Notes: generated from the sequence alone by a model not told the origin. Counted from the first letter of the stretch, positions 42,560 to 56,970 are shown. The stretch is DNA of 64,000 nt from Pseudomonas sp. VD-NE ins (GCF_031882575.1 NZ_CP134772.1:887001-951000), one strand, 5' to 3'. Translations and numbers: made by a program.

Positions 42560-43696
42560 TTGACTAAGCCAGCCATACTTGCCCTTGCTGATGGCAGCAT
42601 TTTTCGCGGCGAAGCCATTGGTGCCGACGGTCAAACCGTTGGTGAGGTGGTGTTCAACACCGCAATGACCGGCTATCAGGAAATCCTTACCGATCCTTCC
42701 TACGCCCAACAGATCGTTACCCTGACCTACCCGCACATCGGCAACACCGGCACCACGCCGGAAGATGCCGAGTCCGATCGCGTCTGGTCCGCTGGCCTGG
42801 TTATCCGTGACCTGCCGCTGGTAGCGAGCAACTGGCGTAACACGATGTCCCTGTCCGATTACCTGAAAGCCAACAACGTTGTGGCCATCGCCGGTATCGA
42901 CACCCGCCGCCTGACCCGCATCCTGCGTGAAAAAGGCGCACAAAACGGCTGCATCATGGCCGGCGACAACATTTCCGAAGAAGCGGCAATCGCCGCGGCG
43001 CAAGGCTTTCCGGGCCTGAAGGGCATGGATCTGGCGAAAGTCGTCAGCACCAAGACTCAATACGAATGGCGCTCGACTGTCTGGGATCTGAAGACCGACA
43101 GCCACGCGACCATCGATGCCTCCGAGCTGCCTTACCATGTGGTTGCCTACGACTACGGCGTCAAGGTCAACATCCTGCGCATGCTGGTCGAGCGCGGTTG
43201 CCGCGTCACCGTGGTGCCGGCTCAGACTCCAGCGGCCGACGTACTGGCACTGAAGCCGGACGGCGTGTTCCTGTCCAACGGCCCTGGTGACCCGGAGCCA
43301 TGCGACTACGCGATCAAGGCGATCAAGGAAGTCCTGGAAACTGAAATTCCGGTATTCGGCATCTGCCTCGGTCACCAACTGCTGGCACTGGCCTCCGGCG
43401 CCAAAACCCTGAAAATGGGCCACGGCCACCACGGTGCCAACCACCCGGTGCAGGATCTGGACACTGGCGTTGTGATGATCACCAGCCAGAACCACGGTTT
43501 CGCGGTAGACGAAGAAACCCTGCCAGCCAACGTGCGTGCGATCCACAAATCGCTGTTCGACGGCACCCTGCAAGGCATCGAGCGTACCGACAAGAGCGCG
43601 TTCAGCTTCCAGGGTCACCCTGAAGCGAGCCCGGGCCCGAACGACGTCGCGCCACTGTTCGACCGCTTCATCAACGAGATGGCCAAGCGACGCTAA
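42560..43696 (+). CDS. carA: Carbamoyl-phosphate synthase small subunit
   Basis: This 378-residue glutaminase subunit supplies ammonia to CarB. The N-terminal domain has [20 protein letters not shown]. The C-terminal class I glutamine amidotransferase domain has [15 protein letters not shown] (catalytic Cys), HPVQDLDTG and [12 protein letters not shown] (His/Glu). The start is TTG, supported by GGGAGG six bases upstream and by the family N terminus (M)[18 protein letters not shown]. carA-carB-greA appear as one operon. Confidence 0.96.
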   Translation: MTKPAILALADGSIFRGEAIGADGQTVGEVVFNTAMTGYQEILTDPSYAQQIVTLTYPHIGNTGTTPEDAESDRVWSAGLVIRDLPLVASNWRNTMSLSDYLKANNVVAIAGIDTRRLTRILREKGAQNGCIMAGDNISEEAAIAAAQGFPGLKGMDLAKVVSTKTQYEWRSTVWDLKTDSHATIDASELPYHVVAYDYGVKVNILRMLVERGCRVTVVPAQTPAADVLALKPDGVFLSNGPGDPEPCDYAIKAIKEVLETEIPVFGICLGHQLLALASGAKTLKMGHGHHGANHPVQDLDTGVVMITSQNHGFAVDEETLPANVRAIHKSLFDGTLQGIERTDKSAFSFQGHPEASPGPNDVAPLFDRFINEMAKRR

Positions 43697-43821
43697 GCGT
43701 TCGCCTTGAGACTGTAGAGAGAAGCCCTCGAGGGCGGCCCCGACACCGGCGGCCCCTTCGAGACTTCAGAAATCGATCAAGACGGCTTGCCGACTGACCT
43801 GCGGATTTGAGTGACAAACCC

Positions 43822-47039
<3,218 letters not shown>

Positions 47040-47043
<4 letters not shown>

Positions 47044-47516
47044 TCAAATACCCAATGACCGTCCAGGGCGCTAAAGCCCTGGAAGAGGAACACGCTCACC
47101 TGACCAAGGTCGTCCGTCCGAAGCTCAGCCAGGACATCGGTACGGCCCGCGAGTTGGGTGACTTGAAAGAAAACGCTGAATACCATGCCGCCCGCGAACA
47201 GCAAGGCATGGTCGAGGCGCGGATTCGTGACATCGAAGGCCGGATCCAGAATCAGGTCATCATCGATGTCACAACCATTGCGCACACCGGCAAAGTGATT
47301 TTCGGTACCACCGTCGAAATCGCCAATGTCGAGACTGACGAAAGCGTCACTTATCACATCGTGGGTGAGGATGAGGCTGACTTCAAACTCGGCAAGATTT
47401 CCGTCGGCTCGCCTTTGGCCCGTGCCTTGATTGGCAAGGAAGAGGGCGATGTGGTCGCCGTGAAAACGCCAAGCGGCGTGATCGAGTACGAGATTGTCGA
47501 AGTCCGTCACATCTGA
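47040..47516 (+). CDS. greA: Transcription elongation factor GreA
   Basis: This 158-residue factor rescues arrested RNA polymerase by stimulating transcript cleavage. It has an N-terminal antiparallel coiled coil with the acidic tip ([20 protein letters not shown]) and a C-terminal FKBP-like domain ([31 protein letters not shown]). It overlaps the carB stop by ATGA. In Pseudomonas greA is part of the car operon. Confidence 0.97.
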
Positions 47517-47521
47517 AAAAG

Positions 47522-47544
47522 GGCGCCCGCTGCATGCGGGCGCC
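47522..47544. other. GC-rich hairpin directly before the next start codon
   Basis: GGCGCCCGC-TGCAT-GCGGGCGCC is a perfect 9-bp stem ending one base before an ATG. On the minus strand it is followed by TTTTTC, so it would work as a terminator only for antisense or yhbY read-through transcripts. On the plus strand it covers the place of a ribosome binding site. Confidence 0.6.
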
Positions 47545-47949
47545 ATGCTTTGGCAACTGACCCAGATGCTTTGGGTCGGCGGTCTATGGCTGATTCATCT
47601 CGGTTTGCAGCCGGCGTTGGGCCAAATCGGCTTGGCGCCACTGCTGATCGATGAAGTGGCCAGTGCATTTGAAGTGCTGGTGGTAGGTTTTGCCGCCGCA
47701 TGCGTTATTTTTCAGGCTTTGGTGCTGGTACAGGCCGAGGGCCTTGCCAGTCTATGGCGAGATTTTCGCGGTCAGGTGCTGCTGATGGCGTTGTATGCGT
47801 GTGCGATGTATGTCGCAGTGCGTGTCGGCTGGCCGGATGCGCAGCGCTGGCAGGTGTTCAGTTATCTGGTTCTGGGCTTTTCCGGGCTGGTGCTGGTGAT
47901 GCAGCCGGTGCCGGGATGGAGTGGCAGGGTGCGCGAAGCACACCCTTGA
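47545..47949 (+). CDS. DUF4149-like small membrane protein
   Basis: This 134-residue integral membrane protein has four predicted helices: LTQMLWVGGLWLIHLGLQPA, EVLVVGFAAACVIFQALVLV, LLMALYACAMYVAVRVGW and FSYLVLGFSGLVLVMQPV. The pattern LWVGGLW at the start resembles DUF4149. The function is unknown. A TTG at 47494 could give a longer N terminus overlapping greA; the ATG at 47545 lies directly after a hairpin and has no normal ribosome binding site, so the true start is uncertain. It is convergent with yhbY. Confidence 0.7.
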   Translation: MLWQLTQMLWVGGLWLIHLGLQPALGQIGLAPLLIDEVASAFEVLVVGFAAACVIFQALVLVQAEGLASLWRDFRGQVLLMALYACAMYVAVRVGWPDAQRWQVFSYLVLGFSGLVLVMQPVPGWSGRVREAHP

Positions 47950-47958
47950 CCCTTTTCA

Positions 47959-48267
47959 TCACTTGAAGCGATGAACGTTCGACAGCTGCTTGTTGGCGCT
48001 GAAGTTCTTGCGATAAACCAGTGCCATCTTGCCGATGACCTGTACCAGGTCCGCTTTGCCAACCTTGCACAGTTCGGCGATATGCGCCAGGCGCGACTCG
48101 CGATCGAGGATGTTGAGCTTGATTTTGATCAGCTCATGATCCGCCAAGGCGCGTTCAAGTTCGGCTAAAACACCTTCAGTCAAACCGTTGTCAGCCACTG
48201 TCAAAACCGGTTTCAGGTGGTGGCCAATGGATTTGTACTGTTTCTTCTGCTCTGGAGTGAGCGGCAT
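47959..48267 (-). CDS. yhbY: YhbY-family CRM-domain RNA-binding protein
   Basis: This 102-residue CRM-domain protein (YhbY) associates with pre-50S ribosomal particles. It starts MPLTPEQKKQYKSIGHHLKP. Family residues include GLTEGVLAELERALADHELI and KVGKADLVQVIGKMALVYRK with the GxxG-like loop VIGK. It is divergent from rlmE, sharing a short promoter region. Confidence 0.94.
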   Translation of the reverse strand: MPLTPEQKKQYKSIGHHLKPVLTVADNGLTEGVLAELERALADHELIKIKLNILDRESRLAHIAELCKVGKADLVQVIGKMALVYRKNFSANKQLSNVHRFK

Positions 48268-48270
48268 AAT

Positions 48271-48313
48271 CTGACCCTTTCGTCTGGATTCTGTAAAATG
48301 GCGGCCATTTTAC
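48271..48313. promoter_or_regulatory. Divergent yhbY/rlmE promoter with symmetrical -10 boxes
   Basis: GTAAAATGGC-G-GCCATTTTAC is a perfect inverted repeat (48293-48313) that places a TAAAAT -10 box on each strand. On the plus strand CTGACC lies 17 bases upstream as a -35 box for rlmE. The minus-strand -35 is weaker. The two promoters probably share polymerase binding. Confidence 0.5.
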
Positions 48314-48368
48314 CCGAGGGTTCGTGGATCCGCCCAATTAATCACGACCCTAATCATCGAGGTGCCCA

Positions 48369-48998
48369 ATGGCGCGTTCCAAGACAAGCCTTGGTTGGCT
48401 GAAAAGACATGTCAATGATCCCTATGTGAAGCAAGCGCAAAAGGATGGCTATCGCTCGCGTGCGAGTTACAAGCTTCTGGAGGTCCAGGAGAAATACAAG
48501 CTGATCCGCCCTGGCATGAGCGTTGTCGACCTGGGTGCAGCCCCCGGTGGCTGGTCGCAGGTCACCAGTCGTCTGATCGGCGGTCAGGGGCGTTTGATCG
48601 CCTCGGACATTCTGGAAATGGACAGCATCCCTGACGTCACCTTCATTCAGGGTGACTTCACCGAGGACGCAGTGCTCGCGCAGATCCTTGAGGCCGTGGG
48701 TAATTCGCAGGTGGACCTTGTGATTTCCGATATGGCCCCCAATATGAGTGGTACGCCTGAAGTGGATATGCCCAAAGCCATGTTCCTTTGCGAGCTGGCG
48801 CTTGATCTGGCGGAGCGAATCCTCAAGCCGGGTGGTAATTTCGTGATCAAGATTTTTCAGGGCGAAGGGTTTGATGTCTACCTGAAGGATGCTCGCAAGA
48901 AGTTCGACAAGATCCAGATGATCAAGCCGGACTCCTCTCGTGGCAGCTCCCGCGAGCAATACATGCTGGCTTGGGGTTATCGCGGGCGTAGCGAGTAA
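48369..48998 (+). CDS. rlmE: 23S rRNA (uridine2552-2'-O) methyltransferase
   Basis: This 209-residue FtsJ/RrmJ enzyme methylates U2552 of 23S rRNA late in 50S assembly. The SAM site is [20 protein letters not shown]. The K-D-K-E tetrad is visible: Lys in [10 protein letters not shown], Asp in SDMAPNMSG, Lys in [10 protein letters not shown], Glu in the last strand (SSREQYMLA). It lies upstream of ftsH as in E. coli, with a 193-base gap that shows no gene. Confidence 0.96.
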   Translation: MARSKTSLGWLKRHVNDPYVKQAQKDGYRSRASYKLLEVQEKYKLIRPGMSVVDLGAAPGGWSQVTSRLIGGQGRLIASDILEMDSIPDVTFIQGDFTEDAVLAQILEAVGNSQVDLVISDMAPNMSGTPEVDMPKAMFLCELALDLAERILKPGGNFVIKIFQGEGFDVYLKDARKKFDKIQMIKPDSSRGSSREQYMLAWGYRGRSE

Positions 48999-49191
48999 AA
49001 CGAGGTTTTTGTGCGGGGTGATAGGTTTTTAGTATTTCGCCCGGCTAGCATTAACGAATATTGTGTAGAAAGTGTTTCACAAAGGGTTACAGACGGCGCC
49101 TGCCAGAGTCGTAGGTAATGTAGTAAGTTAGGCCGGTGAATATCATGCGAAGCGCGCGCCAGTAGCGGAGCTTGCTTCAGAGGGTAGTTAA

Positions 49192-51108
49192 TTGAACGAT
49201 ATGGCAAAGAATCTGATCCTGTGGTTGATCATCGCGGCTGTCCTGGTGACGGTGATGAACAACTTCTCCAGCCCTAACGAGCCGCAGACCCTCAACTATT
49301 CCGACTTCATCCAGCAGGTCAAGGATGGCAAGGTCGAGCGCGTAGCCGTTGATGGTTATGTGATTACCGGCAAGCGCAATGATGGCGATAGCTTCAAGAC
49401 CATTCGTCCGGCAATCCAGGACAATGGCCTGATCGGCGATCTGGTCGACAACCACGTTGTGGTTGAAGGCAAGCAGCCTGAACAGCAAAGCATCTGGACC
49501 CAGCTTCTGGTGGCCAGCTTCCCGATCCTGGTGATCATCGCGGTGTTCATGTTCTTCATGCGCCAGATGCAGGGCGGTGCTGGCGGCAAGGGCGGACCGA
49601 TGAGCTTCGGCAAGAGCAAGGCGCGCCTGCTCTCCGAAGACCAGGTAAAAACCACATTGGCTGACGTCGCCGGTTGCGACGAAGCCAAGGAAGAAGTCGG
49701 CGAGCTGGTTGAATTCCTCCGTGATCCGGGCAAGTTCCAGCGCCTGGGCGGCCGTATTCCTCGCGGTGTGCTGATGGTCGGTCCTCCGGGTACCGGTAAA
49801 ACCTTGCTGGCCAAGGCGATTGCCGGTGAAGCCAAGGTTCCGTTCTTCACCATCTCCGGTTCAGATTTCGTCGAAATGTTCGTCGGTGTCGGTGCCAGCC
49901 GTGTACGTGACATGTTCGAGCAGGCGAAGAAACACGCGCCTTGCATCATCTTTATCGATGAAATCGACGCCGTCGGTCGCCATCGTGGCGCTGGCATGGG
50001 TGGCGGTCACGACGAGCGTGAGCAGACTCTCAACCAGTTGCTGGTTGAGATGGACGGCTTCGAGATGAATGACGGCATCATTGTTATCGCTGCAACCAAC
50101 CGTCCTGACGTACTCGACCCTGCGCTGCTGCGTCCGGGCCGTTTCGACCGTCAGGTTGTGGTGGGGCTGCCGGATATCCGTGGTCGCGAGCAGATCCTCA
50201 AGGTTCACATGCGTAAAGTGCCAATGGGTGACGACGTTGCTCCGGCCGTTATCGCACGTGGTACTCCGGGTTTCTCGGGGGCTGACCTGGCTAACCTGGT
50301 CAACGAAGCTTCGCTGTTCGCTGCACGCAGCGGCAAACGCATCGTTGAAATGAAAGAGTTCGAACTGGCCAAAGACAAGATCATGATGGGCGCCGAGCGC
50401 AAATCGATGGTCATGTCCGAGAAAGAGAAGCAGAACACCGCTTATCACGAAGCTGGCCACGCCATCGTTGGTCGCGTCGTACCTGAGCACGATCCGGTGT
50501 ACAAGGTGTCGATCATCCCGCGCGGTCGTGCGCTGGGTGTGACAATGTTCCTGCCGGAAGAAGATCGTTACAGTCTGTCCAAGCGTGCGCTGATCAGTCA
50601 GATCTGCTCGCTGTACGGCGGTCGTATCGCTGAAGAAATGACTTTGGGCTTCGACGGTGTAACCACCGGTGCTTCCAACGACATCATGCGTGCGAGTCAG
50701 ATTGCGCGGAACATGGTGACCAAGTGGGGGCTGTCGGAAAAACTCGGTCCGTTGATGTACGCCGAAGAAGAGGGTGAAGTGTTCCTCGGTCGCGGCGGTG
50801 GTGGTCAGGCTGCCAGCTTCTCCGGTGAGACAGCCAGGCTGATCGACTCCGAAGTGCGCAGCATCATTGATCAGTGCTACGGCACGGCCAAGCAGATTCT
50901 CACGGACAACCGTGACAAGCTCGATGCCATGGCTGATGCGCTGATGAAGTACGAAACGATCGATGCTGAACAGATCGACGACATCATGGCGGGTCGTACA
51001 CCTCGCGAGCCACGTGACTGGTCGGGTGGCACTGGTACGCCGCCACCTCCAGTGGTTCGTGACGAGCGTCCGGAAACACCGATTGGCGGCCCGGCTGCTG
51101 ACGTTTAA
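49192..51108 (+). CDS. ftsH: ATP-dependent zinc metalloprotease FtsH
   Basis: This 638-residue membrane protease degrades misassembled membrane proteins and sigma-32. Two helices ([18 protein letters not shown] and [19 protein letters not shown]) flank a periplasmic domain. The AAA module has Walker A GPPGTGKT (~197), Walker [12 protein letters not shown] and the second region of homology. The peptidase has zinc motif HEAGH (~420). The TTG start is chosen because GAGGG lies seven bases before it; ATG at 49201 is an alternative. Confidence 0.97.
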   Translation: MNDMAKNLILWLIIAAVLVTVMNNFSSPNEPQTLNYSDFIQQVKDGKVERVAVDGYVITGKRNDGDSFKTIRPAIQDNGLIGDLVDNHVVVEGKQPEQQSIWTQLLVASFPILVIIAVFMFFMRQMQGGAGGKGGPMSFGKSKARLLSEDQVKTTLADVAGCDEAKEEVGELVEFLRDPGKFQRLGGRIPRGVLMVGPPGTGKTLLAKAIAGEAKVPFFTISGSDFVEMFVGVGASRVRDMFEQAKKHAPCIIFIDEIDAVGRHRGAGMGGGHDEREQTLNQLLVEMDGFEMNDGIIVIAATNRPDVLDPALLRPGRFDRQVVVGLPDIRGREQILKVHMRKVPMGDDVAPAVIARGTPGFSGADLANLVNEASLFAARSGKRIVEMKEFELAKDKIMMGAERKSMVMSEKEKQNTAYHEAGHAIVGRVVPEHDPVYKVSIIPRGRALGVTMFLPEEDRYSLSKRALISQICSLYGGRIAEEMTLGFDGVTTGASNDIMRASQIARNMVTKWGLSEKLGPLMYAEEEGEVFLGRGGGGQAASFSGETARLIDSEVRSIIDQCYGTAKQILTDNRDKLDAMADALMKYETIDAEQIDDIMAGRTPREPRDWSGGTGTPPPPVVRDERPETPIGGPAADV

Positions 51109-51116
51109 GGTTTGAA

Positions 51117-51968
51117 ATGACTTCTGTACAGTCCCTGACCCGGTTGCCTTGCGGCAACCGGGTTCTTGATTTGGCCCAGACGCATGTCATGGGTATTCTC
51201 AATGTCACCCCTGATTCTTTCTCCGACGGCGGCCAATACAGCCAGCTCGATGCGGCTTTGCGCCACGCCGAGGCTATGGTTGCAGCGGGTGCGACGCTGA
51301 TTGATGTCGGTGGCGAGTCCACTCGCCCAGGCGCGCGCGCAGTGTCACCGCTCGAAGAGCTTGAGCGTGTGGCGCCGATCGTCGAGCTGATCAATCGCGA
51401 GTTGGATGTGATCATTTCGGTGGATACTTCTACGCCAGCCGTTATGCGCGAAACCGCACGATTGGGTGCCGGATTGATCAATGATGTGCGCTCGCTGCAA
51501 CGCGACGGCGCACTGGATGCGGCGGCGGCTACCGGTTTGCCGGTGTGCCTCATGCATATGCTCGGCGAGCCCGGAGATATGCAGGACAATCCGCAGTATC
51601 AGGATGTCACGCGTGAGGTGGGCGACTTTCTCGCTGAGCGTATGGCGCAATGTGCGGCAGCAGGTATTCCTGCAGAGCGCATTATTCTCGACCCGGGTTT
51701 CGGTTTCGCCAAAACCCTGCAGCACAATCTAAGCTTGTTCAAGCACATGGAGGCCCTGCATGCGTTAGGCAGGCCATTGCTTGTCGGTGTTTCTCGAAAG
51801 AGCATGATCGGGCAGGCTTTGAATCGTCCTGTCGGTGAGCGGCTGCATGGTGGTCTGGCACTGGCGGCGCTGGCATCGGTGAAGGGGGCGCGTATATTGC
51901 GCGTCCATGATGTAGCGGAAACGGTAGACGTGGTGCGCATGATTGCGGCCGTGGAATCAGCCGAATAA
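51117..51968 (+). CDS. folP: Dihydropteroate synthase
   Basis: This 283-residue folate enzyme joins dihydropterin pyrophosphate with p-aminobenzoate. Motifs are [40 protein letters not shown] and [17 protein letters not shown], with [10 protein letters not shown] near the end. The ATG follows the ftsH stop after eight bases. The pair ftsH-folP is usual in gamma-proteobacteria. Confidence 0.97.
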   Translation: MTSVQSLTRLPCGNRVLDLAQTHVMGILNVTPDSFSDGGQYSQLDAALRHAEAMVAAGATLIDVGGESTRPGARAVSPLEELERVAPIVELINRELDVIISVDTSTPAVMRETARLGAGLINDVRSLQRDGALDAAAATGLPVCLMHMLGEPGDMQDNPQYQDVTREVGDFLAERMAQCAAAGIPAERIILDPGFGFAKTLQHNLSLFKHMEALHALGRPLLVGVSRKSMIGQALNRPVGERLHGGLALAALASVKGARILRVHDVAETVDVVRMIAAVESAE

Positions 51969-51984
51969 GAATGATGGAGCACTT

Positions 51985-53322
51985 ATGAGCAAGAAATACT
52001 TTGGTACTGACGGCATTCGTGGTCGAGTCGGTGAATACCCGATTACTCCTGACTTCATGCTCAAGCTCGGCTGGGCTGCTGGTATGGCTTTTCGCAAGAT
52101 GGGCGCCTGCAAGGTGCTGGTCGGCAAGGACACGCGAATTTCCGGCTATATGTTCGAGTCGGCGCTTGAAGCCGGCCTGACTTCGGCGGGTGCCGATGTG
52201 ATGCTGTTGGGCCCTATGCCGACACCGGCCATCGCCTATCTGTCGCGCACGTTCCAGGCTGAGGCCGGTATCGTGATCAGTGCTTCGCACAATCCGCATG
52301 ATGACAACGGCATCAAATTCTTCTCCGGTAAAGGCACCAAGCTGCCGGATGAACTGGAGCTGATGATCGAAGAGCTGCTCGACACCCCGATGACTGTGGT
52401 CGAATCGAGCAAGATCGGCAAAGTCTCGCGAATCAACGATGCGTCGGGTCGCTACATTGAGTTCTGCAAGAGCAGCGTGCCAACTGGCACCAGTTTTTCC
52501 GGCCTCAAGATCGTTATCGACTGTGCGCATGGTGCGACCTATAAGGTGGCTCCGAGCGTCTTCCGCGAGTTGGGTGCAGAAGTCGTTGTGCTGTCAGCTC
52601 AGCCAAACGGCCTGAATATCAATGAAAACTGCGGCTCGACCCATATGGGGCAGTTGCAGGCTGCGGTACTCGCTGAGCACGCCGACCTGGGTATTGCTTT
52701 CGATGGTGATGGCGATAGGGTTTTGATGGTTGACCACACTGGCGCCATCGTTGATGGCGACGAATTGTTGTTCATCATCGCCCGTGACCTGCACGAGCGT
52801 GGCAAATTGCAGGGCGGCGTGGTTGGCACCTTGATGAGTAATCTGGGGCTGGAGCTCGCGCTTGCAGAGCTTTCGATTCCATTTATTCGTGCCAATGTCG
52901 GCGACCGTTACGTGATTGCCGAGTTGCTTGAGCGCAACTGGCTGGTCGGCGGCGAAAATTCGGGGCATATCGTTTGCTTCAATCACACCACGACCGGTGA
53001 TGCGATCATCGCGGCCTTGCAGGTATTGATGGCGCTGAAGACCCGTAATGAGGGCTTGGCGCAAACGCGTCAGGCATTGCGCAAGTGCCCTCAGGTATTA
53101 ATCAATGTGCGTTTCGGTGGTGGCGAAAGTCCGTTGGAACACCCGGCTGTCAAGGAAGCCAGTGCGCGTGTTACCCAGGCAATGGCGGGGCGCGGTCGCG
53201 TGCTTTTGCGCAAGTCCGGGACAGAGCCTCTGGTGCGCGTAATGGTCGAAGGCGAGGATGAGACTCAGGTTCGTAACTATGCCGAAGAGCTGGCAAAACT
53301 GGTAACTGAAGTTTCTGCCTGA
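51985..53322 (+). CDS. glmM: Phosphoglucosamine mutase
   Basis: This 445-residue enzyme converts glucosamine-6-phosphate to glucosamine-1-phosphate for UDP-GlcNAc and so for peptidoglycan and LPS. Motifs are [13 protein letters not shown], the phosphoserine loop [16 protein letters not shown] (~100), the metal loop [12 protein letters not shown] and the sugar loop GGENSGHIV. The phosphate-binding [15 protein letters not shown] is at the C terminus. The start [10 protein letters not shown] is 16 bases after folP. Confidence 0.98.
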   Translation: MSKKYFGTDGIRGRVGEYPITPDFMLKLGWAAGMAFRKMGACKVLVGKDTRISGYMFESALEAGLTSAGADVMLLGPMPTPAIAYLSRTFQAEAGIVISASHNPHDDNGIKFFSGKGTKLPDELELMIEELLDTPMTVVESSKIGKVSRINDASGRYIEFCKSSVPTGTSFSGLKIVIDCAHGATYKVAPSVFRELGAEVVVLSAQPNGLNINENCGSTHMGQLQAAVLAEHADLGIAFDGDGDRVLMVDHTGAIVDGDELLFIIARDLHERGKLQGGVVGTLMSNLGLELALAELSIPFIRANVGDRYVIAELLERNWLVGGENSGHIVCFNHTTTGDAIIAALQVLMALKTRNEGLAQTRQALRKCPQVLINVRFGGGESPLEHPAVKEASARVTQAMAGRGRVLLRKSGTEPLVRVMVEGEDETQVRNYAEELAKLVTEVSA

Positions 53323-53387
53323 TTCGGCTTGCAAGCCATGATTGTGTTGGGTAACATCTGCGCCCACTTTGACCGACGAGGTACAGC

Positions 53388-54143
53388 ATGCGTCGCCCTA
53401 TGGTAGCTGGTAACTGGAAGATGCACGGTACCCGCGCCAGCGTCGCTGAGCTGATCAACGGCCTTCGTCATCTGGCCTTGCCAAGCGGTGTTGATGTCGC
53501 GGTATTCCCGCCTTGCTTGTATATCAATCAAGTGATTGATGGCTTGAAAGGCAAGTCGATTTCGGTCGGCGCGCAGAATTCTGCGGTGGAATCCATGCAA
53601 GGTGCATTGACCGGTGAAATTGCTCCGAGTCAGTTAGTGGATGCAGGTTGTTCCCTGGTGCTTGTCGGGCACTCCGAACGCCGCCAGATAATGGGCGAGC
53701 GAGACGGGATGCTGAATCGCAAGTTCGCAGCGGCACAGGCATGCGGCTTGATTCCGGTGCTGTGTATAGGGGAAACCCTTGAGCAGCGCGAAGCCGGGAA
53801 AACTCTTGAGGTTGTCGGGCGTCAGCTGGGCAGCATCATCGAGGAGCTGGGTGTAGGTGCTTTTGCCAAGGCGGTCATTGCTTACGAGCCTGTCTGGGCC
53901 ATTGGTACCGGACTGACTGCAACGCCGCAACAGGCTCAGGATGTGCATAAGGCCATTCGCGAGCAGTTGGCGGCAGAGAATTCTGAAGTCGCACGAGGTG
54001 TGCGGCTTCTATACGGCGGCAGCGTGAAGGCGGCCAATGCGGTCGAACTGTTCGGCATGCCGGATATCGATGGGGGGCTCATTGGTGGAGCTTCCCTGAA
54101 TGCAGATGAGTTCGGTGCGATCTGTCGCGCCGCGGGAAACTGA
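53388..54143 (+). CDS. tpiA: Triosephosphate isomerase
   Basis: This 251-residue glycolytic/gluconeogenic isomerase has all catalytic features: Lys in [11 protein letters not shown], His in [12 protein letters not shown], Glu in [14 protein letters not shown] (loop 6) and [10 protein letters not shown]. It lies between glmM and secG as in other pseudomonads. Confidence 0.98.
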   Translation: MRRPMVAGNWKMHGTRASVAELINGLRHLALPSGVDVAVFPPCLYINQVIDGLKGKSISVGAQNSAVESMQGALTGEIAPSQLVDAGCSLVLVGHSERRQIMGERDGMLNRKFAAAQACGLIPVLCIGETLEQREAGKTLEVVGRQLGSIIEELGVGAFAKAVIAYEPVWAIGTGLTATPQQAQDVHKAIREQLAAENSEVARGVRLLYGGSVKAANAVELFGMPDIDGGLIGGASLNADEFGAICRAAGN

Positions 54144-54147
54144 AAAA

Positions 54148-54534
54148 ATGCTGGAAACAGTCGTAGTCGTTTTTCATCTGCTGGGTGCATTGGGCGTAGT
54201 TGCTCTGGTTTTGCTGCAGCAGGGTAAGGGTGCGGACGCTGGCGCGTCTTTCGGAGCAGGTGCTTCAAATACTGTGTTCGGAAGCCAAGGTTCCTCTACC
54301 TTTCTTAGTAAGTTTACTGCTATACTTGCCGCCGGTTTCTTCATAACCAGCTTGGGGTTAGGTTACTTTGCTAAAGAGAAGGCTCATCAGCTGACTCAGG
54401 TAGGTCTCCCAAACCCAGCAGTGTTGGAAGTACCTAAGCAGCAACAACCGGCTTCTGATGATGTCCCGGTGCTTCAAGAGCAAAAGTCGGCTACTCCAGC
54501 GACTGACGTACCTCCAGCTCAAGAGCAGAAGTAA
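54148..54534 (+). CDS. secG: Protein-export membrane protein SecG
   Basis: This 128-residue Sec translocon subunit has two helices ([20 protein letters not shown] and [20 protein letters not shown]) linked by the conserved [20 protein letters not shown]. The C-terminal ~50 residues form a Pro/Gln/Ala-rich tail longer than in E. coli, as in other pseudomonads. It starts four bases after tpiA. Confidence 0.95.
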   Translation: MLETVVVVFHLLGALGVVALVLLQQGKGADAGASFGAGASNTVFGSQGSSTFLSKFTAILAAGFFITSLGLGYFAKEKAHQLTQVGLPNPAVLEVPKQQQPASDDVPVLQEQKSATPATDVPPAQEQK

Positions 54535-54556
54535 GAAGGGTTTCAAATGTAGTTTT

Positions 54557-54642
54557 GCCGAGGTGGTGGAATTGGTAGACACGCAACCTTGAGGTGGTTG
54601 TGCCCATAGGGTGTAGGGGTTCGAGTCCCCTTCTCGGTACCA
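54557..54642 (+). tRNA. tRNA-Leu (GAG)
   Basis: The sequence GCCGAGGTGGTGGAATTGGT starts a class II tRNA with a long variable arm (GTGCCCATAGGGTGT). The anticodon loop TTGAGGT gives GAG. The T-arm is GGGGTTCGAGTCCCC and CCA is encoded. It lies directly after secG. Confidence 0.97.
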
Positions 54643-54654
54643 ATTAGTCAGGAG

Positions 54655-54674
54655 AGCCCGCTGTTGCGGGCTTT
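54655..54674 (+). terminator. Terminator after tRNA-Leu
   Basis: AGCCCGC-TGTT-GCGGGCT followed by TTCTT. Confidence 0.8.
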
Positions 54675-54739
54675 CTTGCAGGTGGAAGGTTACATTGACC
54701 CTATAAGGGATCGGTCGTATACTTCCGCCCCAGCTTTGT

Positions 54740-54816
<77 letters not shown>

Positions 54817-54824
54817 GTTTAAGG

Positions 54825-54847
54825 AGCCCCTTTTAAGGGGCTTTTTG
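54825..54847 (+). terminator. Terminator-like hairpin before rimP
   Basis: AGCCCC-TTTTA-AGGGGCT followed by TTTTT. It separates the tRNA from rimP, though read-through is possible as in the E. coli metY-rimP leader. Confidence 0.85.
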
Positions 54848-54955
54848 TTAGCTGGACACTTTCAACGCCGCTGTTCGACGGCGTTTCAAGGATGGGCGTT
54901 ATGCCCATTTTTTTATTTTGCAAAGCATGCACATATCATGCACTAGGGGGTTCAG

Positions 54956-55414
54956 GTGTCGAGCAAGCTAGAAGAGTTGCAGGCCTTGCTGGCCCCGGTG
55001 GTCGTGGCCCTGGGCTATGAATGCTGGGGTATCGAGTTTTCGGCTCAGGGTCGCCACTCGATGTTGCGCGTTTATATCGATAAAGAGGGCGGCGTGCTGG
55101 TGGACGATTGCGCCATTGTCAGCCGTCAGATCAGCGGTGTACTGGATGTTGAAGATCCAATTTCCGTTGAATACACCCTCGAAGTTTCCTCGCCTGGCAT
55201 GGAGCGCCCACTGTTCACTCTTGAGCAGTTTGCAAAGTTTGCCGGTGAACAAGTGAAGATCAAGCTGCGCTCGCCTTTCGAAGGGCGACGCAACTTTCAG
55301 GGCCTTCTGCGCGGTGTAGAAGAACAGGATGTCGTGGTTCAGGTAGATGACCATGAGTTCCTGTTGCCGATCGATATGATCGACAAGGCCAACATTATTC
55401 CCAGTTTTGACTGA
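54956..55414 (+). CDS. rimP: Ribosome maturation factor RimP
   Basis: This 152-residue protein assists 30S assembly. Motifs are [20 protein letters not shown] and [20 protein letters not shown]. The second is the RimP signature. The GTG start (GTGTCGAGCAAG) has AGGGGG upstream and fits the family length. It heads rimP-nusA-infB-rbfA-truB-rpsO-pnp. Confidence 0.95.
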   Translation: MSSKLEELQALLAPVVVALGYECWGIEFSAQGRHSMLRVYIDKEGGVLVDDCAIVSRQISGVLDVEDPISVEYTLEVSSPGMERPLFTLEQFAKFAGEQVKIKLRSPFEGRRNFQGLLRGVEEQDVVVQVDDHEFLLPIDMIDKANIIPSFD

Positions 55415-55461
55415 GACGCGGATCCCGCGGATCCAATGGCTTGCGAAAGGCGAGGCGTACG

Positions 55462-56943
55462 ATGAGCAAAGAAGTACTGCTGGTTGTTGAGTCGGTATCC
55501 AATGAAAAGGGCGTACCGGCAAGCGTAATTTTTGAAGCGCTGGAGCTGGCTTTGGCCACTGCTACCAAAAAGCGTTTTGAAGACGAAGTTGACCTGCGTG
55601 TGGAAATTAACCGCCACACCGGGGCATACGAAACTTTCCGTCGCTGGACGGTCGTCGAAGAGAATGATCTCGACGATCCGGCCATCGAAACCTGGCCAAC
55701 CAAGGTTGCCGAAACGCATCCTGGTGCCAAGGTTGGCGACGTCGTTGAAGAAAAGATCGAATCCATCGAGTTCGGCCGCATTGCTGCACAGACTGCCAAG
55801 CAAGTCATCGTGCAGAAAGTCCGCGAAGCCGAGCGCGCTCAAGTGGTTGACGCCTATCGCGAGCGCCTGGGAGAAATCATCTCCGGCACCGTGAAAAAAG
55901 TCACCCGCGACAACGTGATCGTCGATCTGGGTAACAACGCAGAAGCGTTGCTGGCCCGTGAAGACATCATTTCTCGCGAAACTTTCCGTGTCGGCGTGCG
56001 CCTGCGTGCGCTGCTCAAGGAAATCCGCACCGAGAACCGCGGCCCGCAGCTGATCCTGTCGCGTACCGCGCCGGAAATGCTGATCGAGCTGTTCCGCATC
56101 GAAGTGCCGGAAATTGCCGAAGGCCTGATCGAAGTAATGGCAGCGTCCCGTGATCCGGGTTCGCGCGCCAAGATCGCCGTCCGCTCCAAGGACAAACGCA
56201 TCGACCCACAGGGCGCTTGCATTGGTATGCGCGGTTCGCGCGTCCAGGCAGTGTCGGGCGAGTTGGGCGGTGAGCGTGTTGATATCGTCCTGTGGGATGA
56301 CAACCCGGCTCAGTTCGTGATCAACGCCATGTCCCCGGCTGAGGTTGCGGCAATTATCGTTGACGAAGATGCCCACGCAATGGACATCGCCGTTGGCGCA
56401 GACAATCTGGCTCAGGCCATCGGTCGTGGTGGTCAGAACGTGCGTCTGGCGAGCCAGTTGACTGGCTGGACCCTGAACGTGATGACCGAATCGGACATCC
56501 AGGCTAAGCAGCAAGCAGAAACCGGCGACATCCTGCGCAACTTCATCGACGAGCTGGAAGTCGACGAAGAACTGGCGCAGGTGCTGGTAGATGAAGGCTT
56601 CACCAGCCTGGAAGAGATTGCCTACGTACCGTTGGAAGAAATGCTCAACATCGACGGCTTTGACGAAGATATCGTCAACGAGCTTCGCGCTCGTGCCAAG
56701 GATCGTTTGTTGACCAAAGCCATCGCTACTGAGGAAAAGCTGGCAGACGCCCATCCGGCCGAAGACCTGCTCTCGCTTGAGGGTATGGACAAGGATTTGG
56801 CGATGGAACTGGCGGTGCGCGGCGTAATTACCCGCGAAGACCTGGCCGAGCAGTCTATTGACGACCTGCTCGACATCGACGGCATTGACGATGATCGTGC
56901 CGGCAAGTTGATCATGGCCGCCCGAGCCCACTGGTTCGAGTAA
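55462..56943 (+). CDS. nusA: Transcription termination/antitermination factor NusA
   Basis: This 493-residue factor modulates pausing, termination and antitermination. An N-terminal polymerase-binding domain ([20 protein letters not shown]) is followed by an S1 domain ([20 protein letters not shown]) and two KH domains ([32 protein letters not shown]). Two C-terminal acidic repeats (LASLEEIAY-like and [16 protein letters not shown]) are present as in E. coli. ATG at 55462; an upstream TTG in frame is not needed. Confidence 0.97.
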   Translation: MSKEVLLVVESVSNEKGVPASVIFEALELALATATKKRFEDEVDLRVEINRHTGAYETFRRWTVVEENDLDDPAIETWPTKVAETHPGAKVGDVVEEKIESIEFGRIAAQTAKQVIVQKVREAERAQVVDAYRERLGEIISGTVKKVTRDNVIVDLGNNAEALLAREDIISRETFRVGVRLRALLKEIRTENRGPQLILSRTAPEMLIELFRIEVPEIAEGLIEVMAASRDPGSRAKIAVRSKDKRIDPQGACIGMRGSRVQAVSGELGGERVDIVLWDDNPAQFVINAMSPAEVAAIIVDEDAHAMDIAVGADNLAQAIGRGGQNVRLASQLTGWTLNVMTESDIQAKQQAETGDILRNFIDELEVDEELAQVLVDEGFTSLEEIAYVPLEEMLNIDGFDEDIVNELRARAKDRLLTKAIATEEKLADAHPAEDLLSLEGMDKDLAMELAVRGVITREDLAEQSIDDLLDIDGIDDDRAGKLIMAARAHWFE

Positions 56944-56970
56944 TTAGGCGCGGCCTGAGGAGAGAAGTGC

